A stretch of 64,000 bases of DNA, from NCBI RefSeq assembly GCF_029255125.1, contig NZ_JAPUVR010000105.1, positions 1 through 64,000 of the forward strand. Reading direction: 5' to 3'. A program made the translations under genes and the position numbers. The notes beneath the pieces are model-generated. The model did not search any database and was not told the DNA's origin. It was given only the letters and a program-made list of their open reading frames with translations. Shown in pieces: positions 52,236 through 61,388 of the stretch; position 1 is the first letter of the stretch; each line of letters opens with the position of its first letter. The stretch is from Accumulibacter sp. (GTDB taxonomy: Bacteria > Pseudomonadota > Gammaproteobacteria > Burkholderiales > Rhodocyclaceae).

Positions 52236-52985
52236 ATGAAGGGGTTTCTGAATCTGCTGGCCAAAGCAAGACTGATCGAACTGTCGGATGAGGAGCGAGC
52301 CCTCGCCGAGGCCGGGTCGCCGGCGGCCACTGGCGGGACACCAACGCCAGCAACAGCGGGCAACGCATCCGACCTGCCGCCGCCTGCGGCCAGTCGCCCG
52401 GCCGACCCCGATGATCCGCTTGCGCTGCCACCGCTGGCACCGCCCCCGGTGGCGACGGCGGGCACCGGGCAGGCCACCGACGACTTCGAGGGGGTGGCTC
52501 TGACCGACATTTTTGCCGCCGCCGGCGTCGCCGACTCGCCCTACCCGGCGGAAAAGCTGCTCCGCCTGCTCGCCGGCCTGCGCGCCATGGATGCAGCAAC
52601 CCGCAAGGCAGCGGTGCTCGCCATGGATGCCGCCGACGACAACTGGCAGATCGCCGACAGCGTCAGCGACGCCGAGCAAAAGATCGCTGCACTCGAAGCC
52701 TACAAACATCAATTGACCGCGCAGATCGACAATCGCGCGCTGCAGACGGGCGAACTGGTCAACCAGATCAAAACTGCCCTGGACCAATCGACGGCGGCAA
52801 TTCGCAAGCAGATCAGCGAGCTGGAGCAACTGCTCGAGCGCGAAGTAACGCGTGCGGCGCAGGAAACGACGAGCGTCGAGGCGGGCTTGCGCCAGGCACG
52901 TGAGGCGGCCGCGCGCGAAACCCACCGCCTTGACGCCGAAATCGAGCGTCTGCGCGAAATCCCTGCCACGTTCAAGGCGGCCTGA
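52236..52985 (+). CDS. Uncharacterised cytosolic coiled-coil protein, first gene of the PspA/ABC operon
   Basis: The 249-residue protein has no family I recognise. Residues 1-20 form an amphipathic helix (MKGFLNLLAKARLIELSD), then comes an Ala/Pro-rich linker (about 25-85), a short folded segment (about 90-140, LLRLLAGLRAMDAATRKAAVLAM) and a long coiled coil (about 145-245). No signal peptide or transmembrane segment is visible. The ATG at 52236 has AGGAG at proper spacing; a GTG at 52197 is less likely. It lies 41 nt before the substrate-binding protein gene and probably serves the same complex. Confidence 0.75.
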   Translation: MKGFLNLLAKARLIELSDEERALAEAGSPAATGGTPTPATAGNASDLPPPAASRPADPDDPLALPPLAPPPVATAGTGQATDDFEGVALTDIFAAAGVADSPYPAEKLLRLLAGLRAMDAATRKAAVLAMDAADDNWQIADSVSDAEQKIAALEAYKHQLTAQIDNRALQTGELVNQIKTALDQSTAAIRKQISELEQLLEREVTRAAQETTSVEAGLRQAREAAARETHRLDAEIERLREIPATFKAA

Positions 52986-53026
52986 CCCCACCCGCTACGC
53001 AGCGCACTGCTATAAGGAGAAAGCAA

Positions 53027-54742
53027 ATGGCTCAACTCACGCCGCTGGCCAAAGGGCTGATCTCGGTCATCGTCATTGGTGTCGCCGGTTCATTGGCCTG
53101 GAATTTCGGACTGAAAGAACGTGTCGGCACTGGCGCTGGCGGCAATCCCGGCACACCGCCGGCAGCCAGCGCGCCAGCGCCGGCCAAGCCGACCCCGGCC
53201 AAACCCGGGAGTAGCGCCGAGCCCGCCAAGGCAAGCGCGCGCGCCGACGACCGGAACGCACCGCTGGGTAGCCCGACGAATCCCTTGAAAGTCAGTCTGG
53301 TCAGTTTTCACGGCTATGCGCCAGCGCTGGTCGCCAACGGCAACGCGCTCGAAACGCAGGCCGGATCGTTGTACGCGAAGAAGGATCTGAACGTACGCTT
53401 CGTCATTCAGGATGATATCCCGACGCTCGCCACCGTCTTCGAATCGGGCGCGGCGCAGTGCGCTTGGCGCACCTCCGACTTCTGGGCGCAGGAGCAGCCG
53501 AATCTGCGCAACGCCGGCCTCGACGGACGCGCCGTGATGATCGTCGACAACACGCAAGGCGGTGACGCGGTCATCGCCAAGGATGCCGCGGTCAAATCGA
53601 TCGAGGACCTGGCCGGACGCACGGTTGCCCTGCTCCAGTTCACCCCCTCGCACGGCATGCTGATCGACGCGCTCGACAACTCGTCGCTGACCGCACGCAA
53701 GAAGGACAGCGTGAAGACGGTGTTCATTAATGCCGAGGAAGGCACGGCCGGCGTGCGCGCCGCTTTCGAGGCCGGACACGTCGATGCCGCGGTGCTCTGG
53801 GATCCCGATCTGGCGCTCGCCTTGCGCAACGTCAAGGGAGCACACGTCGTCTATTCGACGAAGACGGCAACCAATCTGATCTTCGACGTCATGGTCTGCG
53901 ACGCACGCTTGCTCGCCAAGCCCGACGGACAGGCGGTCGTCCAGAAGTTCGTCGAAGGCTGGATGGAGGGGGTCACCGCGGCACGCGCCAACCCGGACAA
54001 CGCGGTCGAGGCGCTGGTCCGCACCGAGGAGTTCTTCCGCCTGCTCGCCGACAAGGAAGGCAAAGCCTTCGTCAAGAGCCTCTTCGCCAACGTCGTGTGG
54101 ACCGGTGTCGAGGACAACGCCAGAATCCTCGGTCTGGTCGGCGGGACGAATCACTACGAGCGCGTCTACAAGCGTTTCGACGAAATCTACCGCAAGGCGG
54201 GCGCGCTGGCCAATCCCAAGTCGCCGGTCATCGCGCCGCAGGACAGCTTCGACTACCGCTACATCAAGGCGATGCTGGCGCGCGACCAGGCGGCAGCGAC
54301 GGCGGCGGCGCAACCGCAGACGACCTTCAGCCAGTCGTCGCTGAAAGAAGCCACGCAGCAGCAAGCCATGGTCACCAAACCGGTCACGGTCGGTTTTGCC
54401 TCGGGTAGCGCCGAGTTGACCAAGCGCGCGCAGAAGACGGTCGATGGCGAGATGGTTCCGTTCATCGAGAACAACGGCAAGGCGTACTTCGAAGTCAGCG
54501 GCAACTCCGACTCGACCGGCACGCGCGAGTCCAACCTCCGGCTGTCGGCGGCACGCGCCAAGGCGGTAGTCGATTATCTCGTCACGCAATGGGAGTTCCC
54601 GCGCGAGCGCTTCAAGATCGTCGGCAACGGTCCCGACCGGCCACTGTGCAACGAAGCCAGCGCCGCCAGCGAAGGCCTCTCGCTGGAAGAGTGCCGGGCG
54701 CTCAACCGGACGACACGCGTTGCCGTCTTCGGCGGCCGCTGA
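53027..54742 (+). CDS. Membrane-anchored ABC substrate-binding protein fused to OmpA peptidoglycan-binding domain
   Basis: The 571-residue protein starts with one uncleaved transmembrane anchor (GLISVIVIGVAGSLAWNFG), then an Ala/Pro-rich periplasmic linker (about residues 38-80). A NitT/TauT-type solute-binding domain follows (about 85-400; VSLVSFHGYAPALVANG, GGDAVIAKDAAVKSIEDLAG). The C-terminus is an OmpA-like domain (about 455-571). The OmpA part keeps the diaminopimelate-binding residues Asp495 (GNSDSTG) and Arg510 (LSAARAKAV), so it should bind peptidoglycan. The protein thus spans from inner membrane to wall. It is followed by its ABC permease 13 nt downstream. The ligand is unknown. 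Confidence 0.85.
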   Translation: MAQLTPLAKGLISVIVIGVAGSLAWNFGLKERVGTGAGGNPGTPPAASAPAPAKPTPAKPGSSAEPAKASARADDRNAPLGSPTNPLKVSLVSFHGYAPALVANGNALETQAGSLYAKKDLNVRFVIQDDIPTLATVFESGAAQCAWRTSDFWAQEQPNLRNAGLDGRAVMIVDNTQGGDAVIAKDAAVKSIEDLAGRTVALLQFTPSHGMLIDALDNSSLTARKKDSVKTVFINAEEGTAGVRAAFEAGHVDAAVLWDPDLALALRNVKGAHVVYSTKTATNLIFDVMVCDARLLAKPDGQAVVQKFVEGWMEGVTAARANPDNAVEALVRTEEFFRLLADKEGKAFVKSLFANVVWTGVEDNARILGLVGGTNHYERVYKRFDEIYRKAGALANPKSPVIAPQDSFDYRYIKAMLARDQAAATAAAQPQTTFSQSSLKEATQQQAMVTKPVTVGFASGSAELTKRAQKTVDGEMVPFIENNGKAYFEVSGNSDSTGTRESNLRLSAARAKAVVDYLVTQWEFPRERFKIVGNGPDRPLCNEASAASEGLSLEECRALNRTTRVAVFGGR

Positions 54743-54755
54743 CGGAGCCAGCAAG

Positions 54756-55559
54756 GTGCCCAGGGACGAATTCTGGAACCCCTACGCGGCGCCTGAGGCA
54801 CCGCGCCGGCGGCTGCTCGGGCTTGCCGCCGTGCTCGGCCTGCTCGTCTTGTGGAGTGCGGTCGCCGCTTCCGGTCTGGTCAGTCCGAGCAAGTTGCCCG
54901 CCCCCTGGGATGTCGTCGCCGCCTTCGGCTATCTGGCCTGGCACGACGGGCAGAGTATGCTCCTCACGGCAACGCTGTGGTCGGTCGGCCGACTGCTCGT
55001 CGCCGGCGTGCTGGTCATCATGATCGGCATCCCGATCGGCATCGTCATGGGAGCCGCGCCGCAGGTCAATGCCGCTCTGTCGCCGCTCGTCGACCCCTTC
55101 CGCTCGGCGCCGGTGGTCGCTCTGCTACCGATTCTGGTCATGTGGATGGGAATCGGCGAAGCGATGAAGATCGCCTTCCTGTTCATCGGCGCCGTCGTCT
55201 ACCTGATCCCGATGGTGCGTGATGCGATTCAGGCGGTCCCGCAAAGCTACTGGATCGGTGCGCGCGACCTCGGGGCCACACCCTGGGAGTGCATTCAGCG
55301 CGCGGTCATCCCGCTCGCCATGCCACGCATCGCCGATGCGGTGATTGTCGCCTTCTCGGTCATGTGGACCTACATCACCGTCGCCGAGTACGTCAACGCA
55401 CGCGAAGGGCTCGGCCAACTGATCCAGAACGCCCGCCGCTTCAGCGCCTGGGATCAGGTCTTCGCCGGCATCATCGTGATCATCGCGCTTGCCCTGGCGA
55501 CCTACCAGTTCATGGTCTGGCTGAAGCGCCGCCTCTATCCGTGGGAAACGCAACAATGA
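54756..55559 (+). CDS. ABC transporter permease, NitT/TauT (SsuC-like) type
   Basis: The 267-residue inner-membrane protein has about six transmembrane helices and the cytoplasmic EAA-type loop (GARDLGATPWECIQRAVIPLAMP) that contacts the ATPase. The family imports organic anions such as sulfonates, nitrate and bicarbonate or thiamine precursors. I chose the GTG at 54756 with GGAG 8 nt upstream; the TTG at 54720 would overlap the previous gene. Its stop overlaps the ATPase start by ATGA. Confidence 0.88.
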   Translation: MPRDEFWNPYAAPEAPRRRLLGLAAVLGLLVLWSAVAASGLVSPSKLPAPWDVVAAFGYLAWHDGQSMLLTATLWSVGRLLVAGVLVIMIGIPIGIVMGAAPQVNAALSPLVDPFRSAPVVALLPILVMWMGIGEAMKIAFLFIGAVVYLIPMVRDAIQAVPQSYWIGARDLGATPWECIQRAVIPLAMPRIADAVIVAFSVMWTYITVAEYVNAREGLGQLIQNARRFSAWDQVFAGIIVIIALALATYQFMVWLKRRLYPWETQQ

Positions 55560-56410
55560 ACGCGCCAGCGCCGGCAAGCCCGGCAACGAACAGTGTCAGC
55601 GTCGTTCTGCAGGACATCGTGCAGGAGTATCCGGCGCCAGCCGGCGGCGTCACGCGCGTCATCGACCGCGTCAGCCTGAGCTTCGATCAGCCCGGCATCA
55701 ACATGTTGCTCGGCCCATCCGGCTGCGGCAAGAGCACGCTGCTGCACATGCTCGGCGGCGTCCGACCAATGGGTAGCGCGACTCCGAGCAGCGGGCGCGT
55801 GCTGATCGACGGCGTCGAGTGCCATGGCGCGCACGATGACTCGGTGATGGTTTTCCAGCGTTACGCCAACCGCCCCGATCTGTCGGTCTTCGAGAACGTT
55901 GCCTTCCCCTTCCGCCTGCAACTCTGGCGCAAGCGCGTGCCGGAAGGCGAATGGCGCAAGCGCGTCGCCGACATGCTGGCAGCGGTAGGTCTATCCGACA
56001 AGGCGGCGCTGCGCCCGGCACAACTTTCCGGCGGGCAGAACCAGCGCGTGGCCCTCGCCCGGGCACTCGTTCTCCGCCCGCGAATTCTGCTCATGGACGA
56101 ACCCTTCGGCGCCCTTGACGCGCAGACGCGCGAGGAAATGCAACTTCTCCTGATCGAGCTCTACCGCACCTGGCCTTGCCTGGTCGTCTTCGTCACGCAC
56201 GACGTGACCGAAGCGCTGACCCTAGGCGACCGGGTGATCGTCCTGTCGACCCAACCGGCACGTGTCGCTGACGACTTCGCGATCAGTGAAGCGCGCCCAC
56301 GTTCGGCCGCCTGGCAGCGCTCACCGCAGGCGCAGGCGTTTGCCGAACGCGTGCTCAGCCAGTTGCACCAGGCCAGCCCGGGTAAAGGGCAGGTCCGGGT
56401 GACCGTCTGA
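55556..56410 (+). CDS. ABC transporter ATP-binding protein, NitT/TauT type
   Basis: The 284-residue ATPase is complete: Walker A GPSGCGKSTLL, Q-loop VFQRYANRPDL, signature LSGGQNQRVALARAL, Walker B RILLMDEPFGALD and H-loop VTHDVTEAL. It overlaps the permease gene by ATGA and should energise the same transporter. The substrate is not identifiable from sequence. Confidence 0.92.
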   Translation: MNAPAPASPATNSVSVVLQDIVQEYPAPAGGVTRVIDRVSLSFDQPGINMLLGPSGCGKSTLLHMLGGVRPMGSATPSSGRVLIDGVECHGAHDDSVMVFQRYANRPDLSVFENVAFPFRLQLWRKRVPEGEWRKRVADMLAAVGLSDKAALRPAQLSGGQNQRVALARALVLRPRILLMDEPFGALDAQTREEMQLLLIELYRTWPCLVVFVTHDVTEALTLGDRVIVLSTQPARVADDFAISEARPRSAAWQRSPQAQAFAERVLSQLHQASPGKGQVRVTV

Positions 56411-56459
56411 ACGCTCGGCGACCAGCCCTGCCGACCCTTTGCCTGCACGCGCTCCCCAG

Positions 56460-57326
56460 ATGGCCGACAGCAAACCGCCCTACGTCAAGGAGGTTCTCAC
56501 CAGCCAGGCGAATCTCTACGCCTTCCTCGGCTCGCTGGCCGCCGGCGCGCTCCTGTCGATTCCCTTCGGTTTCGGTGTCGGCGCCATTCCGCTGATTGCC
56601 TTCGCCGCCGGCGAGGTTCTCGCCGCACTGCACATCCCGTCGCTGCCGTCTTTCCGCGAAAAGGTCGACCGCCGCTGGCGCGCCGAGACGCGACAAGCCT
56701 CGCGCGCCCAACTGATTGCCGAATTGCAGAAGCGCGCGGCCAAACGGGAAGGCTTCCAGGCGCGCTTGCGCACCTATCAACGCATGATGGAGCGCGTTAC
56801 CTCGCTTTACCAACGTGCCGAAAGCGGCCACTCCCGCCTTGCCCCACGTGACGTGGAACAGCTTGACGACGTTACGATCGAGTATCTTTGCCTCTGGCTG
56901 GCCATTCTGGTCATCGACGACCGGATGGAAGCGATCAACCTGCGCGAAGTCGACGGCAAGCTGGCCGCCGTCAACAAGGAACTCGCGGCACCGCTGCCCG
57001 GAGCCGACCTGCGCCAGTTGCAGAAAGCGCGGGCTGACTACAACGCGCTGGTCGAACGTCACCACCGCATGCTCAGCCGGCGGCGGGCACTCGAAGCGGC
57101 GATGCTGACGATGCCCGACCAGATCGACGAAATCTACCAGACGATCATGACCCTGCCGGCCTCGGAGGAAGTTGGCGCACGCCTCGAAGAAGCGGTGAGC
57201 CGACTACGCGTGCAGGAGGACATCGAGACCGACCTGGCGGAAGCGTTGCCCGGCGTGACAATGCCCAGCTCGCTCACCAGCGGGCACGGCAAGCGCCTCG
57301 CGGCAGTCGCCGGAAGCCGGGGCTGA
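56460..57326 (+). CDS. Uncharacterised membrane-hairpin coiled-coil protein
   Basis: The 288-residue protein has two closely spaced hydrophobic segments near the N-terminus (YAFLGSLAAGALLSIPFGF and GAIPLIAFAAGEVLAAL), enough for a membrane hairpin. A mainly helical, charged cytosolic part follows (about residues 65-280). No family was recognised. I use the ATG at 56460; a TTG at 56439 is possible. It sits between the ABC ATPase and the PspA gene, so a membrane adaptor for the PspA or AAA+ protein is a reasonable but untested idea. Confidence 0.75.
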   Translation: MADSKPPYVKEVLTSQANLYAFLGSLAAGALLSIPFGFGVGAIPLIAFAAGEVLAALHIPSLPSFREKVDRRWRAETRQASRAQLIAELQKRAAKREGFQARLRTYQRMMERVTSLYQRAESGHSRLAPRDVEQLDDVTIEYLCLWLAILVIDDRMEAINLREVDGKLAAVNKELAAPLPGADLRQLQKARADYNALVERHHRMLSRRRALEAAMLTMPDQIDEIYQTIMTLPASEEVGARLEEAVSRLRVQEDIETDLAEALPGVTMPSSLTSGHGKRLAAVAGSRG

Positions 57327-57446
57327 GATGACGCCATGCGCGGCAGTATTCGCAGAGGGCGATCGGCGCCTGAGCGATTAGACCACGCCAGGTCCACTGG
57401 ACAAGTCACAACCGCCGGCAGACCGGCACAGGAAAGGAAGCAGGAG

Positions 57447-58157
57447 ATGGCCGAAATCAATTTCATGGGGCGTCTGTCCAACCTCTGGGCAGGATTCGTC
57501 TCGTTGTGGATTACCGATGTCGAAAAGCGCCACCCGGAAATCGCCTACCAGAACGCGATCGACTCGATGATTGCCAAGTACGGCAAGCTGAAGAGCGCCA
57601 CGGCGGCGATCATGCGCCGGCGCGAAGAGATCTCGGCCCGCCTGGACAGCGAACGCCGCGAGCTCGAGTCGGTCAACGCCGACCTCAATGCGGCGCTGGC
57701 GAGCGGCCAGGACGACCTGGGAATCGTCCTCATCCAGAAGAAGAACGCCCTCGAGGCCAGCGTCAAGACGCTCGACCAGGAAATGGAGCAGGCACGCGCC
57801 GACGCGCAGGAAGCCAAGGACTCGCTGATGCAGGTGAAAGGTGAGATCCAGAAACTCAAGGACGAAAAGGACCGCATGCTGGCGCAGATGCAGAGCGCGC
57901 AAGCGCGCCTCAAGATCCAGAACCAGCTCGACGGCCTGTCGGTCGACGCCGAAGTGCGCGCCCTCGACAACGTACGCGAGCATATCAGGAACACCGTCGC
58001 CGAAGCCAAGATGGGCTCCGAACTGCGCGACTCCGACCTCGATGTCAAACTCGCCCGTCTGCGCCAGAGCAGCGGCGCGATCACTGCGCGCCAGCAGCTC
58101 GAAGAAATGAAGCGCGCTCGTCTGGCGCAGAGCGAGAGCACCGGCAAGTCGATGTGA
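57447..58157 (+). CDS. PspA/IM30 family protein (ESCRT-III superfamily)
   Basis: The 236-residue protein is almost entirely helical. It has the PspA/IM30 layout: a short amphipathic N-terminal helix ([18 protein letters not shown]), the hairpin of helices 1-2 with [18 protein letters not shown], and long coiled helices to the end. PspA proteins form rods on membranes and repair or remodel the inner membrane; Vipp1 and PspA are structural relatives of ESCRT-III. The ATG at 57447 has AGGAAGCAGGAG upstream; a longer frame from 57336 adds an unlikely Arg-rich leader. No pspB, pspC or pspF is nearby. The next gene is an AAA+ ATPase. Confidence 0.85.
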   Translation: MAEINFMGRLSNLWAGFVSLWITDVEKRHPEIAYQNAIDSMIAKYGKLKSATAAIMRRREEISARLDSERRELESVNADLNAALASGQDDLGIVLIQKKNALEASVKTLDQEMEQARADAQEAKDSLMQVKGEIQKLKDEKDRMLAQMQSAQARLKIQNQLDGLSVDAEVRALDNVREHIRNTVAEAKMGSELRDSDLDVKLARLRQSSGAITARQQLEEMKRARLAQSESTGKSM

Positions 58158-58173
58158 GGCGCCGAGGAAACCG

Positions 58174-60018
58174 ATGACCAGCCCTGCCAAGCCCGACGGC
58201 GACGGCCCGCGACCGGTGCTGCCCAACTGGGCCGAAACGCTGCGCCAGAAGTACTTGGCTGGCGAGGCAGCGGTCTTTGTCCTCTACCGCAACGTCTTCG
58301 ACCGCATCCCGTTCGCCGGACGCTACCGCACGCTGCAGCCCTTTCTCGCCGAAGCGCTGCTGAAAGACAACAAGAAACACATCTTCGAGCTGAGCATAGA
58401 CCGTGGCGTCCGCCTGGTGCAGGGCGGCACGCTCGACGAAAAGGCCGATCTCTACCGCCATCTGGAAGGCAAGGGGCTGGCCGGCATCTTCGAGTCGCTC
58501 GAAAAACGGATGCGCGAACAAGGTTCGAGCGCGCTGCTGATTCCCTACGCGGCGACCATCTTCCCGGCCGCCGAGGCGCATTTCCTCTCGCTCGACGAAC
58601 GCGGCGCCTGCACCGCGCTGCACCGCTGGTCGCTCGACGAAAGCTTCGCCGAACGCGACAACGTCGTCATTCTGGTCAGCGAGTCGCTGGCCGACATCAG
58701 CCCGGCGCTGCTCACCCACCCGCGCATCGTCGCGCTCGAATTGCCGATGCCCGACCGGACCGAGCGCCGCACGGCGATCGGGCACTACGCACCGCGCCTG
58801 CCGTCGGCCGAGGCCGACCTGCTGGCCGACCAGACGGCCGGCCTGCGCCTGATCCAGCTCGCCAGCATCGTCGCCAGCGAAGCGCCACAGGGCCTGAGCG
58901 AAACACAGCGGCGCAAACTGATTGCCGACCTGCTGGCGGGCAGCCCGAATGCCGCCGCGCGGGCCGAGAAGCTGGCGGCGATCACCGCCGGCATGACGCC
59001 GGACGAGATTCGGCAACTCGTCGACCCGACGCGTGCGCTGCCGGAAGCGGGCGACCCGGCAAGCGAAATGATGGCCATCGTGCGCCGCCGCAAGCGCGAG
59101 CTGATCGAGAAGGAATGCGCCGGCCTGATCGAGTTCATCGAACCCCGCCATGGCCTCAACGCCGTCGGTGGCAACGACAACATCAAGGGTGAACTGCTCG
59201 ACATCGCGCGTCTGATCCGCAGCGGCGAGCGCGCCCGCGCCCCGATGGGGCTGCTCGCAGTTGGCCCGATGGGCGCCGGCAAAACCTTCGTCATCAAGGC
59301 TTTTCTCGCCGAGGCCGGCCTTTCCGGCGTCGCGCTGAAGAATTTCCGCTCGAAATGGGTGGGTTCGACCGAGGCCAACCTCGAACGCGTGCTGGCGACG
59401 GTGAAGGCGATGGGACCGATCGCGCTGGTCATCGACGAAGGTGACCGCAGCTTCGGCAACCAGGCTGGAGATGGCGACGGCGGCACCGGTTCACGCGTCA
59501 TCGCACGCCTCAAGGAGTTCATGTCCGACCCGGAAAACCGCGGTCGGGTCGTCTTCATCCTGATGACCAACCGGCCCGACAAACTGGACAGCGACATCAA
59601 GCGGCCCGGCCGCCTCGACCGCAAGATTCCCTTCTTCTACGCCGAGACGGCCGCCGAAAGAGCAGCCGTCATCGCCGCCATCTTCCGGCGTTACGCCATC
59701 CCCTGTACGCTCAGCGCTGAAGCGATCGAGGAAGCCTGTGCGGCGCTCGAAGGCTACTCGAACGCCGACCTGGAAGCCGTCGCTCTGCTTGCCGCAGAAT
59801 TCGCCGAGCGCGCCGGCGTGCCGCTCGACGCCGAGCGCCTCGGCCAGGCAATCGGCGATTTCATGCCACCTCAGGAAACGGCGATGCTGCGCTACATGGA
59901 AATGCTCGCCGTCTCCGAAACCTCGCGCCGCTCGCTCCTGCCCCAGCGCTTCCGCACACTCTCTGCGCAGGACGTGCAGACCCGACTCGCCGAATTCCGG
60001 CGCCAGATCAACTCCTGA
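58174..60018 (+). CDS. AAA+ ATPase with degenerate N-terminal and intact C-terminal module
   Basis: The 614-residue protein has two AAA-like halves. The N-terminal half (about residues 20-230) shows strand and lid-like segments ([35 protein letters not shown]) but no Walker A, so it is probably inactive. The C-terminal half is intact: Walker A GPMGAGKT (364-371), Walker B ALVIDEGD (Asp421, Glu422), sensor 1 [10 protein letters not shown] and Arg fingers RPGRLDRK. It lies 16 nt after the PspA gene. Pairing an AAA+ unfoldase with an ESCRT-III relative recalls Vps4/ESCRT-III; that parallel is inference. Confidence 0.85.
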   Translation: MTSPAKPDGDGPRPVLPNWAETLRQKYLAGEAAVFVLYRNVFDRIPFAGRYRTLQPFLAEALLKDNKKHIFELSIDRGVRLVQGGTLDEKADLYRHLEGKGLAGIFESLEKRMREQGSSALLIPYAATIFPAAEAHFLSLDERGACTALHRWSLDESFAERDNVVILVSESLADISPALLTHPRIVALELPMPDRTERRTAIGHYAPRLPSAEADLLADQTAGLRLIQLASIVASEAPQGLSETQRRKLIADLLAGSPNAAARAEKLAAITAGMTPDEIRQLVDPTRALPEAGDPASEMMAIVRRRKRELIEKECAGLIEFIEPRHGLNAVGGNDNIKGELLDIARLIRSGERARAPMGLLAVGPMGAGKTFVIKAFLAEAGLSGVALKNFRSKWVGSTEANLERVLATVKAMGPIALVIDEGDRSFGNQAGDGDGGTGSRVIARLKEFMSDPENRGRVVFILMTNRPDKLDSDIKRPGRLDRKIPFFYAETAAERAAVIAAIFRRYAIPCTLSAEAIEEACAALEGYSNADLEAVALLAAEFAERAGVPLDAERLGQAIGDFMPPQETAMLRYMEMLAVSETSRRSLLPQRFRTLSAQDVQTRLAEFRRQINS

Positions 60019-60029
60019 AGGAACTGCCC

Positions 60030-60476
60030 ATGTTGCCCCAATTCGTCGACACCCAACTCAACCCCGCGCAAACGATCTCTGCCACCCGCCTGCTGCTGCG
60101 CATTGCGCGCGTCGACGGCGCCCGCACCGCCGAGGAAATCGCCCTCATCCGGCAATTCTACGAAACCGGCCGCGAGGCGCACTGGCCAGACTTCGCCGCC
60201 TTACTCGACAACGACTCGAGCGGCGATCTGACAACCACGTTTACACAGATCGAGCAGCGCGAACTCGTCATCGCTACCTGCCTGATGGTGGCTTTTGCCG
60301 ACGGCTGCCTGATCGCCGAAGAACTGGCGGCCGTGCACGCCGTCGCCGACGAAATCGGTCTGCCGGCAGAGCGCGTCGACGAACTGCTGGCCTTCGTCAA
60401 GGACTACATGTTGGCGCAGCTCGCACACTTGCCCGACGCGGCTTCGCTCGCTGTTGTCGCCGGCGAACTGGGGTAA
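60030..60476 (+). CDS. TerB-like (tellurite-resistance/DUF533-type) protein
   Basis: The 148-residue helical protein shows the TerB pattern: LLLRIARVDGARTAEEIALIRQF, then the second half CLMVAFADGCLIAEELAAVHAVADEIGL with the acidic DG...EE metal-binding-like motif repeated. TerB proteins bind metal near the membrane and occur in stress and phage-defence loci. It is 11 nt after the AAA+ gene and ends the operon. Confidence 0.78.
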   Translation: MLPQFVDTQLNPAQTISATRLLLRIARVDGARTAEEIALIRQFYETGREAHWPDFAALLDNDSSGDLTTTFTQIEQRELVIATCLMVAFADGCLIAEELAAVHAVADEIGLPAERVDELLAFVKDYMLAQLAHLPDAASLAVVAGELG

Positions 60477-60819
60477 GGACGCATCGCCGCGCACTGCGCA
60501 TCGACTCCTGAGAGGTAAGCGCACGACGTCGGCCGTTTGGATCATTGTTTACAACTTGCAATGTAGAAAGTTCGTCCAGCACAAGGCTTGCTTGATGGCC
60601 ACGTAGCGCGAGCGGTACTCCCGTGACGAAACCCAGCAGGACAGGGCGAAGGCACGGCGACGCGGACGGCCACCAGATCGTCGCTGATCACCCGTTGCGC
60701 CGCGGCTGGCCGAGCGATCCATGCTCAATCCTGGAGCGGCAGATCATTTCCGCTCGCACGGGACGGACGTGGGTGGACAGCCGGGCTGCTGATCGCCTTT
60801 CGTTTTGGGTGTGTTTCCC
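60477..60819. other. Intergenic stretch between the TerB gene and rpsT
   Basis: No coding frame here is convincing. A short imperfect palindrome (TACA...TGTA around TTGCAA, near 60551-60566) is present. No factor-independent terminator with a T-tract was found after the operon. Confidence 0.4.
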
Positions 60820-60848
60820 TTGCGTCGAGCGCTACAGGTGTGTAAAAT
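60820..60848 (+). promoter_or_regulatory. Sigma-70 promoter of rpsT
   Basis: TTGCGT (60820-60825) and TAAAAT (60843-60848) are separated by exactly 17 bp and lie about 47 bp upstream of the rpsT ATG. Strong constitutive promoters are expected for ribosomal protein genes. Confidence 0.7.
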
Positions 60849-60894
60849 CTCGCCCTTTCGACCCCGTCCACGCGTTTTTTAGGAACAAGAATTC

Positions 60895-61161
60895 ATGGCC
60901 AATAGCGCACAAGCTCGCAAACGCGCCCGGCAAGCCGTCAAGCAACGCGCCCACAACGCCAGCCTGCGCTCTACCCTGCGCACGGCCGTAAAGCGCGTAC
61001 AAAAAGCCATTGTGGCTGGTGACAAGGTGGCGGCGCAGGGCGTTTACCAGCAGTCGGTCGCCGTCATCGACCGCATTGCGGACAAGAAGATCATTCACAA
61101 GAACAAAGCGTCACGCCACAAGAGCCGCCTGTCGGCGCAGATCAAGGCGCTTGCGGCGTAG
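60895..61161 (+). CDS. rpsT: 30S ribosomal protein S20
   Basis: The 88-residue basic protein begins [18 protein letters not shown] and contains [16 protein letters not shown] and [17 protein letters not shown], the canonical S20 sequence. It binds 16S rRNA in the small subunit. It is monocistronic, with its own promoter upstream and a terminator downstream. Confidence 0.97.
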   Translation: MANSAQARKRARQAVKQRAHNASLRSTLRTAVKRVQKAIVAGDKVAAQGVYQQSVAVIDRIADKKIIHKNKASRHKSRLSAQIKALAA

Positions 61162-61185
61162 CCCGCAAATCGGCAACGAGCAGAG

Positions 61186-61210
61186 CGGCGCCCCGAAAGG
61201 CGCCGTTTTT
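61186..61210 (+). terminator. Rho-independent terminator of rpsT
   Basis: CGGCGCC and GGCGCCG form a 7-bp GC stem around a CCGAAA loop, followed directly by TTTTT. It lies 24 bp after the rpsT stop. Confidence 0.85.
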
Positions 61211-61325
61211 GTTCGCCCGGACGACTGCGCGCGACGACCCGGGCGGCACTGCCCGACCCCCGACCGTATTGCCCGCCCGGCATCGAATCGCCAGCGGCCT
61301 GCGCGCGACCCCAGGCCGATCGAGC

Positions 61326-61331
61326 TATAAT
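61326..61331 (+). promoter_or_regulatory. -10 box upstream of pcm
   Basis: A perfect TATAAT lies 58 bp before the pcm ATG. The -35 region at 17-bp spacing (GCGCGA) is poor. Confidence 0.45.
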
Positions 61332-61388
61332 GTCCGGGCGGTACGAATATCGGGCGGTGCTGGCATTGAACTGCTGACGGGGAAGGTA

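Noticed and set aside
57447..58157. Classical phage shock operon
   Set aside because: Only a PspA-family gene is present; pspB, pspC and pspF are absent and the neighbours are ABC, AAA+ and TerB genes.
60623..60991. Plus-strand frame overlapping the rpsT start
   Set aside because: It reads through the rpsT promoter in another frame and has Arg/Ser/Pro-rich composition.
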